The translations under genes and the position numbers were made by a program. The notes under the pieces are model-generated. The model did no database searches. It was not told where the DNA came from and saw only the letters and a program-made list of their open reading frames with translations. Positions 27,350-36,170 of a DNA stretch of 64,000 nt are shown here, piece by piece. Position 1 is the first letter of the stretch. Every line of letters begins with the position of its first letter. The stretch comes from JAPLJC01 sp963697965 (lineage in GTDB: Bacteria > Desulfobacterota > Desulfobaccia > Desulfobaccales > 0-14-0-80-60-11), in assembly GCA_963697965.1 (NCBI GenBank), contig OY969108.1:2232001-2296000 (forward strand), in the 5' to 3' direction.

Positions 27350-27378
27350 TTGTGGCTTGCCGGTTTATCTGATATAAA
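27350..27378 (+). promoter_or_regulatory. Putative promoter of the rpsB operon
   Basis: TTGTGG (27350-27355) and TATAAA (27373-27378) are 17 bp apart. The roughly 115-nt leader that follows is rich in self-complementary GC tracts (CCCTGCCAGGGCGGG, GCCGGTGCCGGC), which could serve S2 autoregulation. The -35 box is weak. Confidence 0.4.
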
Positions 27379-27496
27379 TATTCGATTTGTATTAAATTAC
27401 TCACGCCCTGCCAGGGCGGGCCGGTGCCGGCGCCAGTTGCCAAAGGCGCGGTGGCCCCGCCGGCGGCGGAGCGGCGGACCAACCGGAGGAAAACCC

Positions 27497-28345
27497 ATGT
27501 CTTACGTCACCATGAAGGAGCTGCTGGAGGCCGGCGTGCATTTCGGCCACCAGACCCGCCGTTGGAATCCCAAGATGGGACCTTATATCTTCGGGGCCAG
27601 AAACGGCATCCACATCATCGATCTGCAAAAAACCGTCCAGTTCTTCAAGACCGCTTACAATTACGTGATCGAGCGGGTGGCGGACGGCGGCCTCGTCCTC
27701 TTCGTGGGCACCAAGAAACAGGCCCAGGACGCCATCGCCGAAGAAGCCAAGCGCTGCGGCATGTTCTATGTCAACCACCGCTGGCTGGGAGGCATGCTCA
27801 CCAACTTTTCCACCATCAGCCGTTCCATCGCCCGCCTGAAGGAGTTTGAGGCCATGAAGGAAGACGGCTCCCTCCGCCGCTTCCCCAAAAAAGAAGTCCT
27901 GATGATGGAGAAGAAGGCAGCCAAGCTGGAGCGTTCCCTCGGCGGCATCAAGAATATGGGGCGGCTGCCCGATATCGTCTATGTGGTGGACCCCCGCAAG
28001 GAAGACATCGCGGTGATGGAAGCCCGCAAGGTCCACGTCCCCCTGGTGTCCATCGTGGACAGCAACTGCGATCCCACGGAGATCGATTATCCCATCCCGG
28101 GCAATGACGACGCTATCCGCGCCATCCGCCTCCTCACCTCTCGCGTCGCCGACGCGGTGCTGGAAGGCAAAAAACTGGCGGAAGAGCGCCTCCAGGGACA
28201 GGTGGATAAGGAGGCGGCCGCGGCCCTGACGGCAGCAGCAGCGCCGGCCCCGGCCCCGGAGGCTGCCTTCCCGGAACCCCCGGAGGTTTCCCCGGCTCCG
28301 CCGGACGAAGTCTCCGCCGAGGAAGCGGCCGCAGCCAAGGCCTAA
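27497..28345 (+). CDS. rpsB: 30S ribosomal protein S2
   Basis: 282 aa from ATG 27497 with GGAGGA upstream. MKELLEAGVHFGHQTRRWNPKM, RWLGGMLTNFSTI, GRLPDIVYVVDPRKE and PIPGNDDAIRAIRLLTS are S2 signatures. The last 50 residues are an Ala/Pro/Glu-rich tail not found in short S2 proteins. First gene of rpsB-tsf-pyrH-frr-uppS. Confidence 0.97.
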   Translation: MSYVTMKELLEAGVHFGHQTRRWNPKMGPYIFGARNGIHIIDLQKTVQFFKTAYNYVIERVADGGLVLFVGTKKQAQDAIAEEAKRCGMFYVNHRWLGGMLTNFSTISRSIARLKEFEAMKEDGSLRRFPKKEVLMMEKKAAKLERSLGGIKNMGRLPDIVYVVDPRKEDIAVMEARKVHVPLVSIVDSNCDPTEIDYPIPGNDDAIRAIRLLTSRVADAVLEGKKLAEERLQGQVDKEAAAALTAAAAPAPAPEAAFPEPPEVSPAPPDEVSAEEAAAAKA

Positions 28346-28462
28346 AGGGGAAGTAGGCCCACCGGCAAAGCGCCCCGGGGCTCCGGTTAATTAACCTGTT
28401 TTCATTTCCCGCCTGGCCGTTCCTCCATTTCCAGAATGGCCGGGTGGCGAGGAGAGATTACT

Positions 28463-29320
28463 TTGGAGATAACCGCCGAATTGGTAAAAACCCTGCGTGA
28501 CCGGACCGACGCCGGGATGATGGATTGCAAAAAGGCCCTGAAGGAGACCGCCGGCGACCTGGACGCCGCGGTGGCCTACCTGCGCCAGAAAGGCCTGGCA
28601 GTAGCCAGCAAGCGAGCCGGCCGGACCGCCGCCGAAGGCTGCGTCTGGGCCCATGTCAGCCAGGATCATCGATCCGGGGTGCTCCTGGAAGTGAACTGTG
28701 AATCCGATTTTGTCGCTAAAACCGACTCCTTTCAGGAGTTGGGCTCCCGCCTGGCGGAGCAGTTGGCCGGGGCCGCCCTAGAAACGGTGGACGAGTTGCT
28801 GGCCCAGGGCTGCCCCCACGCTCCCGGATTGCAAGTGGCCGACTACCTGAACGAGGTCATCGCCAAAACCGGGGAAAAGTGCCTGGTCCGCCGCTTCAGC
28901 CGCCATGGCGGCGGCCTGGTGGCCGCCTACATTCACCACGGCGGCAAGATCGGGGTGATGCTGCAGCTAAGCGGCGGCGACGCCGCCCCGGAGGCTTACG
29001 CCGCCGCCAAGGACCTGGCCATGCAGGTAGCCGCCACTAATCCCCTGGCGGTGAGCCGGGAACAGGTGCCGGCCGAGACCGTCTCCAAGGAAAAGGCCAT
29101 CTATGCGGCCCAGGCCCAGGAGAGCGGCAAGCCGCCCCAGATCATCGAAAAAATGGTAGTCGGCCGCCTGGAAAAGTTTTATAAGGAAGTCTGCCTCCTG
29201 GAGCAGCCCTTCGTGAAAAATCAGGAGCAGACCGTCAGCCAGTTTCTCCAGGAAGTGGGAAAGAAGATGGGGAAAGAACTCCAGGTCAAAGGCTTCAGCC
29301 GATTTCAGGTGGGTGTCTGA
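28463..29320 (+). CDS. tsf: Elongation factor Ts
   Basis: 285 aa from TTG 28463, chosen because GAGGAGA lies 7 nt upstream and it gives the canonical start EITAELVKTLRDRTDAGMMDCKKAL; an ATG at 28436 would place that ribosome site inside the gene. It recycles EF-Tu-GDP. Its core has the TDFVAKTDSF-type motif (CESDFVAKTDSFQ). The last bases overlap pyrH. Confidence 0.96.
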   Translation: MEITAELVKTLRDRTDAGMMDCKKALKETAGDLDAAVAYLRQKGLAVASKRAGRTAAEGCVWAHVSQDHRSGVLLEVNCESDFVAKTDSFQELGSRLAEQLAGAALETVDELLAQGCPHAPGLQVADYLNEVIAKTGEKCLVRRFSRHGGGLVAAYIHHGGKIGVMLQLSGGDAAPEAYAAAKDLAMQVAATNPLAVSREQVPAETVSKEKAIYAAQAQESGKPPQIIEKMVVGRLEKFYKEVCLLEQPFVKNQEQTVSQFLQEVGKKMGKELQVKGFSRFQVGV

Positions 29321-30068
29321 CTTAAACGCCATGGCGCCTGAGACCCCCAAATATAATCGCGTCCTTCTCAAGTTGAGTGGCGAGACCCTGGCGGGCAGCA
29401 AAAAGTTCGGCATGGACCCCGCCACCCTCAAGGCCATCGCCCTGGAGATCAAGGCGGTGGTGGCGCTGAAAGTCCAGGTGGGCGTGGTGGTGGGCGGCGG
29501 CAACATCTTCCGGGGGCTGGAGGCCAGCGCCCAGGGGATCGAGCGGACCGTGGCCGACTACATCGGCATGCTGGCCACAGTCATCAACTCCCTGGCCTTG
29601 CAAGACGCCCTGGAAAAGGCGGGAATGCCCACCCGGGTGATGAGCGCCATCACCATGAACGAAGTGGCGGAGCCCTACATCCGCCGCCGGGCCCTCCGCC
29701 ACCTGGAAAAGGGGCGGGTGCTGATCTTCGGGGCCGGCACCGGCAGCCCCTACTTCACCACGGACACCGCCGCGGCCCTGCGGGCCAGCGAGATCGGCGC
29801 CCAGCTAATCCTCAAGGGCACCAAGGTGGACGGCATCTACGACCGGGACCCGGTCATCCACCCCGACGCCCGCATGCTGCCCCGGCTCACCTACTTCCAA
29901 ATCCTGGAAAAGTCCCTGCGGGTCATGGACAGCACTGCGATAACCCTGTCCATGGAACAGAATATCCCCATCGTCGTCTTCAAACTCCTGAAACCTGGAA
30001 ACATGAAGAAAGTGGTGCTGGGCCTGGAGGTTGGCACCCTGGTGGAGAAACAACCCGATGAAAGATGA
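29313..30068 (+). CDS. pyrH: UMP kinase
   Basis: 251 aa from GTG 29313 (overlapping tsf by 8 nt) or 245 aa from ATG 29331. YNRVLLKLSGETLAGS, VGVVVGGGNIFRG, FGAGTGSPYFTTDTAAALRA and MDSTAITLSMEQNIPI are diagnostic. It phosphorylates UMP to UDP. Its stop overlaps the frr start (ATGAAAGATGA). Confidence 0.96.
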   Translation: MSDLNAMAPETPKYNRVLLKLSGETLAGSKKFGMDPATLKAIALEIKAVVALKVQVGVVVGGGNIFRGLEASAQGIERTVADYIGMLATVINSLALQDALEKAGMPTRVMSAITMNEVAEPYIRRRALRHLEKGRVLIFGAGTGSPYFTTDTAAALRASEIGAQLILKGTKVDGIYDRDPVIHPDARMLPRLTYFQILEKSLRVMDSTAITLSMEQNIPIVVFKLLKPGNMKKVVLGLEVGTLVEKQPDER

Positions 30069-30615
30069 CGTCCTCAACGAGACCAAGCGCAAGATGGACA
30101 AGGTGCTGGAGGCCATGGCCCGGGACCTCTCCCGGGTGCGCACCGGCCGGGCCTCCGTGGTCCTGCTGGAAGGCATCAAGGTGGAGTGCTACGGCGCCAC
30201 CATGCCCATCTCCCAGGTAGCCTCCCTGGCCGCCCCGGAACCCCGGCTGCTCACGGTGCAACCCTGGGACCCCTCCTTGCTCGCGGACCTGGAAAAGGCC
30301 ATCCTTAAATCAGACCTGGGTTTGACTCCCATGAACGACGGCAAGATCATCCGGCTGCCCATCCCCGCCCTTACCACCGAACGCCGCAAGGAGCTGGTGA
30401 AGATGGTGAAGAAGATGGAGGAGGAAGGCAAGGTGGCCTTGCGCAACGTCCGCCGGGATGCCAACGAAGACCTGAAGGAGATGAAGAAGGAAAAACTCCT
30501 GGCCGAAGACGAGACCCACCGGGCCCAGGAAGAAGTCCAGAAGATCACCGATGACTGGACCAGCAAGCTGGAGACCCAGGCGGCCGAAAAAGAAAAGGAG
30601 ATCATGGCCTTCTGA
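30058..30615 (+). CDS. frr: Ribosome recycling factor
   Basis: 185 aa from ATG 30058, overlapping the pyrH end by 11 nt. LSRVRTGRASVVLLEGIKVECYG, DGKIIRLPIPALTTERRKELVK and LRNVRRDANEDLK are standard RRF motifs. With EF-G it splits post-termination ribosomes. Length is normal. Confidence 0.97.
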   Translation: MKDDVLNETKRKMDKVLEAMARDLSRVRTGRASVVLLEGIKVECYGATMPISQVASLAAPEPRLLTVQPWDPSLLADLEKAILKSDLGLTPMNDGKIIRLPIPALTTERRKELVKMVKKMEEEGKVALRNVRRDANEDLKEMKKEKLLAEDETHRAQEEVQKITDDWTSKLETQAAEKEKEIMAF

Positions 30616-30632
30616 ACGGCCGGAGGCAACTC

Positions 30633-31409
30633 TTGCCCAATAATTCCTATCCTCTCGACTGCAATAAGCTTCCCCGCCATGTGGCCATCATTATGGACGG
30701 TAACGGCCGCTGGGCCCGGCGCCGGGGTCTGGTGCGCATCAAGGGCCACGTGGCCGGGGTGGAGTCGGTGCGCACCATAGTTCGCCTGGCCCGCAAGTTG
30801 GGCATCTCCTACCTCACCCTGTTCGCCTTCTCCGAAGAGAACTGGCAGCGCCCCGCCCTGGAGATCCGGGCCCTGATGGCCCTGCTGCGCCGCTTCCTGC
30901 AACGGGAACTGGCCGAGATGCGGGAAAATCAGATAGCCCTGAGGGCCATTGGCAACTTGGCGCAACTGCCCGCGGCAGTGCAGCGCGATCTGGCCCAAAC
31001 CATGGCCGCCACCGCCCGCGGAGCGGAGATCAAGATGGTTCTGACCCTGGCCCTGAGCTACGGCGGGCGCAGCGAGATCGTCCAGGCGGTGCAGGCCCTG
31101 GCCCGGGACCTCCTGGCCGGCCGGCTGACGCCCGCAGAGATCGACGCCCCCCTCCTGGCCCGCTACCTTTACACCGCCGACCTGCCCGATCCCGACCTGA
31201 TGATCCGCACCAGCGGCGAGTACCGCTTGAGCAATTTTCTCCTCTGGCAGGCGGCCTATACCGAACTTTACGTTACCGACACCCTGTGGCCCGATTTCCG
31301 GGATGATGCCTTCCGGGCCGCTCTGGATGCCTACTGCCAGCGGGACCGCCGCTTCGGCCTCACCCAGGAACAGATCCAGGGCCCGGACGCCTCCGGCCCC
31401 GGGCTTTGA
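30633..31409 (+). CDS. uppS: Isoprenyl (undecaprenyl diphosphate) synthase
   Basis: 258 aa from TTG 30633, GGAGG 6-7 nt upstream. HVAIIMDGNGRWARRRG holds the catalytic Asp, TLFAFSEENWQRP the substrate loop, and DLMIRTSGEYRLSNFLLWQ the C-terminal signature. It makes the C55 lipid carrier for cell-wall synthesis; uppP at 42.4 kb recycles it. In many genomes cdsA follows here; instead the next gene is a transferred restriction-modification pair. Confidence 0.95.
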   Translation: MPNNSYPLDCNKLPRHVAIIMDGNGRWARRRGLVRIKGHVAGVESVRTIVRLARKLGISYLTLFAFSEENWQRPALEIRALMALLRRFLQRELAEMRENQIALRAIGNLAQLPAAVQRDLAQTMAATARGAEIKMVLTLALSYGGRSEIVQAVQALARDLLAGRLTPAEIDAPLLARYLYTADLPDPDLMIRTSGEYRLSNFLLWQAAYTELYVTDTLWPDFRDDAFRAALDAYCQRDRRFGLTQEQIQGPDASGPGL

Positions 31410-31500
31410 GAAATTGTTGGGGAAGTTGCTATGGGCCGGTAGCACAGGCGTCTCGCCCGTGGGAATTCCTTCCACCTCCCCCAATCCCATAAAAATTGTT

Positions 31501-31542
31501 GGGGCGCCCCGGTGGGCAAGCCGGTAGCTTGACCTGTTGAAA
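31501..31542 (+). repeat. Left inverted repeat of the restriction-modification cassette
   Basis: 42 bp. Its reverse complement matches 33753-33794 at 39 of 42 positions; the only differences are three adjacent bases (ACC against GGT). The outer ends on both sides are GGGGCGCCCC. No target-site duplication was found outside the pair. Confidence 0.85.
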
Positions 31543-31577
31543 AGTCGCCTGGCTTGACAAGATCTGCAGGGTTACAC

Positions 31578-31613
31578 AATGAAGCTCATGGTTAAAAAGC
31601 CATGGGCTTCATT
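31578..31613 (+). promoter_or_regulatory. Inverted repeat before the methyltransferase
   Basis: AATGAAGCTCATGG (31578-31591) and CCATGGGCTTCATT (31600-31613) pair along 14 bp with one G-T pair. It lies just before TTGACA (31623) and TATAAC (31643), which sit only 14 bp apart, an unusual spacing. It may be an operator controlling the cassette or an upstream terminator without a T run. Confidence 0.4.
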
Positions 31614-31667
31614 AATTGGTCCTTGACATCTTCCGACTATTCTATAACTATGAGGGAGTAGGAGAGG

Positions 31668-32729
31668 ATGACAAGAGCTGCTAACCGGGAGAGGGCCGTG
31701 AGTGCGTTGGAGTTAGTGAAAGGCCAAAAACGTCAACCAATCTGCGTCAATGGTGCAAAACTTTGGCCCGGCGACTCAAAAAAACTCTGTGCTGAATGGG
31801 CTAGCCCGATGTGTATAATTGTGGATGGTCCTTATGGTCTAGGGAAGTTCCCAGGGGAGCCGAAAACGTCCGACACCCTTGACGAATGGTATGCACCGCA
31901 TATTGCCGCCTGGTCTGAAAAAGCCACCTTTCAAACTACCCTTTGGTTTTGGTGTTCTGAATTAGGTTGGGCAATTGTGCACCCGATCTTAGAGCTTCAC
32001 GGTTGGCAATATGAAGAATGCTGCATTTGGAATAAAGGCATCGCTCATGTTGCAGGTAACTGCAACTCAAAAACCATTCGTGGGTTTCCGGTAGTTACCG
32101 AGGTAGCAATCAGATATACGCGCAAGGTTATGCTGCCCACTGAAAAAGACGAGCACCTGCCTATTAAAGAATGGCTCCGCCACGAGTGGGAACGGTCTGG
32201 CCTACAATTTTATCTCGCAAACGAGGCTTGCGGCGTCAAAAACGCAGCCACCAGAAAATATCTTACTCAATGTCATTTATGGTACATGCCACCCCCCGAG
32301 GCGGCCGTCAACATGGCCCGTTACTGCAAAAAGCACGGCAAGTATACAAAACGACCCTATTTCTCATTAGATGGAAAAGTACCGATCACGGAAGAACAAT
32401 GGTCTAAGTTACGGGCGAAATGGCACCATACACACGGCTTGACTAATGTTTGGCAGGAACCACCTGTTCATGGTGAAGAGCGGGTCCGTTGGGCTGGCGG
32501 CTACCTACACGCTAATCAAAAACCACTTTCTCTCATGGAACGGATAATCCTTGCTTCAACCGACCCTGGCGATGTTGTTTGGGAGCCTTTCGGTGGCCTC
32601 TGTTCCGGGACTGTCGCCGCCTTAAGACTAGGAAGGACCGCCCTGTCTGCAGAAATCAATGAAACCTATTTCAATGCTGCGGTTGAGCGACTCAAGGCTG
32701 AAGAGGAAAGGATAAAGCATGTTGTCTGA
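31668..32729 (+). CDS. DNA methyltransferase of a Type II restriction-modification system
   Basis: 353 aa with GGAGAGG before the ATG. Motif IV is DGPYG at residues 53-57; the AdoMet-binding motif EPFGGLCSGT is near residue 305, preceded by HANQKPLSLMERIILAST. The order catalytic motif, target-recognition region, AdoMet motif is the beta class of amino-methyltransferases (N6-adenine or N4-cytosine). DGPY replaces the usual DPPY or SPPY. It overlaps the next gene by 11 bp. AT-rich, unlike uppS and uvrC on either side, so probably acquired. The recognition sequence cannot be inferred. Confidence 0.87.
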   Translation: MTRAANRERAVSALELVKGQKRQPICVNGAKLWPGDSKKLCAEWASPMCIIVDGPYGLGKFPGEPKTSDTLDEWYAPHIAAWSEKATFQTTLWFWCSELGWAIVHPILELHGWQYEECCIWNKGIAHVAGNCNSKTIRGFPVVTEVAIRYTRKVMLPTEKDEHLPIKEWLRHEWERSGLQFYLANEACGVKNAATRKYLTQCHLWYMPPPEAAVNMARYCKKHGKYTKRPYFSLDGKVPITEEQWSKLRAKWHHTHGLTNVWQEPPVHGEERVRWAGGYLHANQKPLSLMERIILASTDPGDVVWEPFGGLCSGTVAALRLGRTALSAEINETYFNAAVERLKAEEERIKHVV

Positions 32730-33627
32730 ACCTATCCGAACCAGCGGCCCCCCTTCTAATTGGGAACATCGTGAACTTTATGATAATATAAAAGATGCAA
32801 TTTATGCCCTGCCTGACCGTTTTAAATCAGATCTTTCTCTTTTCGGCATTTTAACTACCGACCTTTATACCCTTGCCAGCGCTTTAGGCGCATCCATTGA
32901 ACAATCTGTCGTTGATAATTTAAACCTTTTGCGTACCGTCTGGGACATGGAAGATAAATATCACGCTTATCAATTCATCCGCCAGCCACAAGTATTTCCC
33001 GATGTCCGCCTTCAAGACCACAATGGCAATGTGATTATGGGCATTGAACTTAAAGGCTGGTTTGCTCTGGCCAAGGAGGGTGAGCCCTCATTCCGCTATT
33101 CGGTAAGCCCGAATGTCTGTTCCGCCGCAGATTTAATGGTTGTTTTTCCATGGATATTAAGTGAGGTTATTTCAGGGGTCCCCAGGCTACTCATGCCTTT
33201 TGTAGAAGAAGCAAAGTACGCAGCTGAATGGCGCAATTACTATTGGCAAATCATGAGAGGCAGGTCCGGCGATGAAGCCGAGATAATATTTGCCGAAGCC
33301 AATGCCCCTTACCCTAGAAAAAATGACCGTTTTAATGATTCTCCGAAAAAAGATGCTGGTAAAAATTTCGGCCGAGTATCCCGTAGCCGGATTATGGACG
33401 ACTTTATTGAAGAAATGATGAAACGTCCTATTTCAGGTATCCCCCTGTTGGCATGGCACAAATTTATTAAGATATTTTCTGATCAGCAGACCGAGGAAAA
33501 CATTGAACGAATACTAAACGCCATTGAAAAAGAATTTGAGAGCCAAATTATAGAGAAAGAGAAAGCCAAAGAAGCTTTTGAAAAGCTACGGGAAAGCGCC
33601 ATTAATTTATTACACTCTCTGTCCTGA
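32719..33627 (+). CDS. Predicted Type II restriction endonuclease (PD-(D/E)xK)
   Basis: 302 aa. P94-D95 in FPDVRLQDHNG followed by E110-L-K112 (IELKGWF) forms a PD-(D/E)xK nuclease core. The rest is not recognised, except a charged coiled-coil-like tail (about 255-295). Assignment rests on this motif and on the 11-bp overlap with a methyltransferase, the standard layout for a cognate endonuclease. AT-rich like its partner. A strong terminator follows. Confidence 0.75.
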   Translation: MLSEPIRTSGPPSNWEHRELYDNIKDAIYALPDRFKSDLSLFGILTTDLYTLASALGASIEQSVVDNLNLLRTVWDMEDKYHAYQFIRQPQVFPDVRLQDHNGNVIMGIELKGWFALAKEGEPSFRYSVSPNVCSAADLMVVFPWILSEVISGVPRLLMPFVEEAKYAAEWRNYYWQIMRGRSGDEAEIIFAEANAPYPRKNDRFNDSPKKDAGKNFGRVSRSRIMDDFIEEMMKRPISGIPLLAWHKFIKIFSDQQTEENIERILNAIEKEFESQIIEKEKAKEAFEKLRESAINLLHSLS

Positions 33628-33699
33628 TGCCTTTTGGGGTTCCCTAAACTCAGTAAAAGAAACATTTCTCCCTTAGGAAGATATCTTCCGAAAAAAGTA

Positions 33700-33733
33700 A
33701 AGGCCCCTTAACCAGCTAAGGTTAAGGGGCCTT
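33700..33733 (+). terminator. Terminator after the restriction gene
   Basis: AAGGCCCCTTAACC (33700-33713) pairs perfectly with GGTTAAGGGGCCTT (33720-33733), 6-nt loop, followed by GGTGTTT. It lies about 70 bp after the endonuclease stop and inside the right inverted repeat. Confidence 0.75.
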
Positions 33734-33752
33734 GGTGTTTAAGGGGTTTTGG

Positions 33753-33794
33753 TTTCAACAGGTCAAGCTACCGGCTTGCCCGGTGGGGCGCCCC
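33753..33794 (-). repeat. Right inverted repeat of the restriction-modification cassette
   Basis: TTTCAACAGGTCAAGCTACC opens this 42-bp repeat, ending GGGGCGCCCC; it is the near-perfect inverted partner of 31501-31542. Together they bracket a 2.2-kb AT-rich segment. Confidence 0.85.
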
Positions 33795-34248
33795 TTTTTG
33801 TATTAAAATTGCAGTTAGTGTAGGGTGGGCACTGCCCACCATTTCTGTAGGGGCGGGGGTTTCCCCGTCCAGAGCAAACCCGCAGGCCAGAGGCCTGTGC
33901 CACTGAGACGCCGCCCCTGCAACCGCAGGCTTCCACCTTGTGACCGGGCGCCCCTGTTTCCTGGCTCCCGGGGCCTATCTTTAGTTCCTGGTTCCCAAGC
34001 TCCGGCTTGGGAACGCGAAAAAATATCGATCTCAAATTTGGTTCAGATTTCGGGGAAAATAGATTCGAGGAATTGGTGGGCAGTGCCCACCCTACACCAC
34101 GGGCAGGGATTATTGGTAGAAAATTCTCATTGTATTGCCAGACATTGCCCAAGCAGAGCTTGGGCCAAAATGCCCGTTCCCAAGCAGGAGCTTGGGAACG
34201 AGAAAAAAGCCTCACCGTAGGGGCGGGGTCACCCCGCCCCTGCCTCGC
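33795..34248. repeat. Intergenic repeat cluster between the cassette and uvrC
   Basis: 454 bp with no gene. Paired short palindromes: TAGGGTGGGCACTGCCCACC (33820-33840) and its relative at 34076-34096; GTTCCCAAGCTCCGGCTTGG (33991-34017) and its relative at 34176-34202; a type A palindrome at 34217-34244. The layout suggests an older mirrored or nested insertion. Confidence 0.6.
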
Positions 34249-36093
34249 CTAACCGTGCTCCCGCAACCAATTTTGCACCTGTGCCGCCACCTGGCGATTT
34301 AACCCCGGAACCGCCGCCAGTTCCTCCAACGCCGCCGCCTGCAACGCCTCCAGATTGGGAAAATGCTGCAACAGCCTTTTGCGCCGGACCGGGCCGATGC
34401 CGGGGATCAGGTGCAAGACCGACTCCACCATCTCCTGGCGGGCCCGCCGCCGGTGATAGGTGATGGCGAAGCGGTGGGCCTCGTCCCGCAGTCTGAGAAG
34501 CAGCAGCCAGCCCGGAGAGTTGGCCGGCGGCAGCAGCGGGTTCTTCCTGCCTGCCAGGAAGAGGCGGTCCCTGACCTCCACCCTCCCCTGCTTCAGCCCG
34601 GCCTTGGCCAGGCCCACCACCGCCAAATTTCCCAGGCCCAGCTCCTTAAGGGCCTTCAGGACCACGTTAAGCTGCCCCTGGCCGCCGTCCACCACCAGCA
34701 GGTCCGGCAGCACTTGGCCCTGCTTGCCGTAATGGCGCTGCACCACCTCCCGCAGCATGGCGTAATCGTCCTGGCCGGCCACCCGCCGGATGCGAAAGCG
34801 CCGGTAACCGGACTTATCCGGGAGGCCGTCGCTGAAGGCGACCAAGGCCCCCACCGCTTGCTCTCCCTGGAGGGTGGAGATGTCCAGGCATTCCAGGCGG
34901 CCGGGCCTCCCGGCCAGATGCAGCCGCGCCTTAATATCCGCCAGGGCCGCCTCGGGCGAGGGCGGCGTGCGGCGCCGTTTCAGGGCAGCCCGGGCATTTT
35001 CCGCCGCCAGGTCCAGGAGCCGGGCCCGCTCGCCGGCCTGCGGCACCACCAGGCGCAGCGGCGCCCCTTTCTCTTCACGGAGCAGCGCCTCCAGTAAACG
35101 CTGGTCGGGAATCTCCAGGGGAAGCAACAGCTCGTCCGGCAGCGGCCGCCGCTCCAGATAATACTGTTTGACAAAGGCCCCCAGCAGGTCGCCATCCGGG
35201 GGCAACTCCGGGAACAGGTATTCCCGGCTGCCGGTTACCAGGCCGCCCCGCACCAGCAATACCAGGATCAGGGCCTGTCCGTTTCCCTGGGCCAGCCCCA
35301 GCACGTCTTGATCCTTAAAGCTGGGCCGGGCCATGTCCTGGCGTTCCAGGGTGTTGGTGATGGCCCGGATGCGGTCCCGCAGCCCCGCGGCCCGTTCGAA
35401 GTCGAAGTGCGCCGCGGCCTGCTCCATCTCTCCTTTAAGCTTTTTGATGAGCATGCGGCTGTGGCCCTTGAGAAACAGGACCGCCTCCTGTACCGCCTGG
35501 CCGTAGACCTCAGAGTTCACCATCCCGGCGCAAGGGCCCAGGCAGTGTTGCAACTGAAACTCTAGACACGGCCGGGAGCGGGGCGCCAGGCGGCGCTCCT
35601 TGCAGGTGCGCACCCGGAAAACCTCCTTCATCACTTTGAGGGTCTCCCGGGCCATGCCGGCGACCGTATAGGGACCGAAATAGAGAGCCCCATCGGGGCT
35701 GAAACGCCGTACAAACCGCAAGGCCGGGAATTCTTCCTTAAGGTCCAGGCGCAAACAAAGATAATTCTTGTCATCCCGCAGCATCACGTTGTAGCGGGGA
35801 TGATGCTCCTTGATCAGATTGCGCTCCAGGATGAGCGCCTCCCGGCCGCCGGCGGTGATGATATAGTCCACCCGGTCCATCTTCTTTAACATCAAGGCGG
35901 TCTTGGGGTCGTGGCGGTCCGGCGCCCTAAGGTACGAGCCCAGGCGGTTCCGCAAGTTCACCGCCTTGCCCACGTAAAGCACCTTGCCGCCGCTGTCTCT
36001 AAAGAGGTAAACGCCGCTGTCCCCGGGTATATTCCCCAGGGCTGCAGCCAGGGCCGGATAAGGAGCGCTGGACTTTACTTTAGAGGCGGGCAT
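34249..36093 (-). CDS. uvrC: UvrABC system protein C
   Basis: 614 aa. GIY-YIG nuclease at the start (DSGVYLFRDSGGKVLYVGKAVNL), UVR domain (LKGEMEQAAAHFDFERAAGLRDRI, about 205), RNase H-like endonuclease in the C-terminal half (LECLDISTLQGEQAVGALVAF, VDGGQGQLN), and a helix-hairpin-helix pair at the end (LIPGIGPVRRKRLLQHF). It makes the dual incisions around lesions bound by UvrB. Confidence 0.97.
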   Translation of the reverse strand: MPASKVKSSAPYPALAAALGNIPGDSGVYLFRDSGGKVLYVGKAVNLRNRLGSYLRAPDRHDPKTALMLKKMDRVDYIITAGGREALILERNLIKEHHPRYNVMLRDDKNYLCLRLDLKEEFPALRFVRRFSPDGALYFGPYTVAGMARETLKVMKEVFRVRTCKERRLAPRSRPCLEFQLQHCLGPCAGMVNSEVYGQAVQEAVLFLKGHSRMLIKKLKGEMEQAAAHFDFERAAGLRDRIRAITNTLERQDMARPSFKDQDVLGLAQGNGQALILVLLVRGGLVTGSREYLFPELPPDGDLLGAFVKQYYLERRPLPDELLLPLEIPDQRLLEALLREEKGAPLRLVVPQAGERARLLDLAAENARAALKRRRTPPSPEAALADIKARLHLAGRPGRLECLDISTLQGEQAVGALVAFSDGLPDKSGYRRFRIRRVAGQDDYAMLREVVQRHYGKQGQVLPDLLVVDGGQGQLNVVLKALKELGLGNLAVVGLAKAGLKQGRVEVRDRLFLAGRKNPLLPPANSPGWLLLLRLRDEAHRFAITYHRRRARQEMVESVLHLIPGIGPVRRKRLLQHFPNLEALQAAALEELAAVPGLNRQVAAQVQNWLREHG

Positions 36094-36170
36094 CTTATCT
36101 TTAGAATAACAGGCGGCTTGCGCCTGTCAAGCGACGGAAACCTGCACAAAAGGCGCCAGCGAGGGAACTG

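Noticed and set aside
31501..33794. The inverted repeats as ends of an intact IS element
   Set aside because: No transposase is encoded between them and no target duplication is visible; only a cassette with inverted ends can be claimed.
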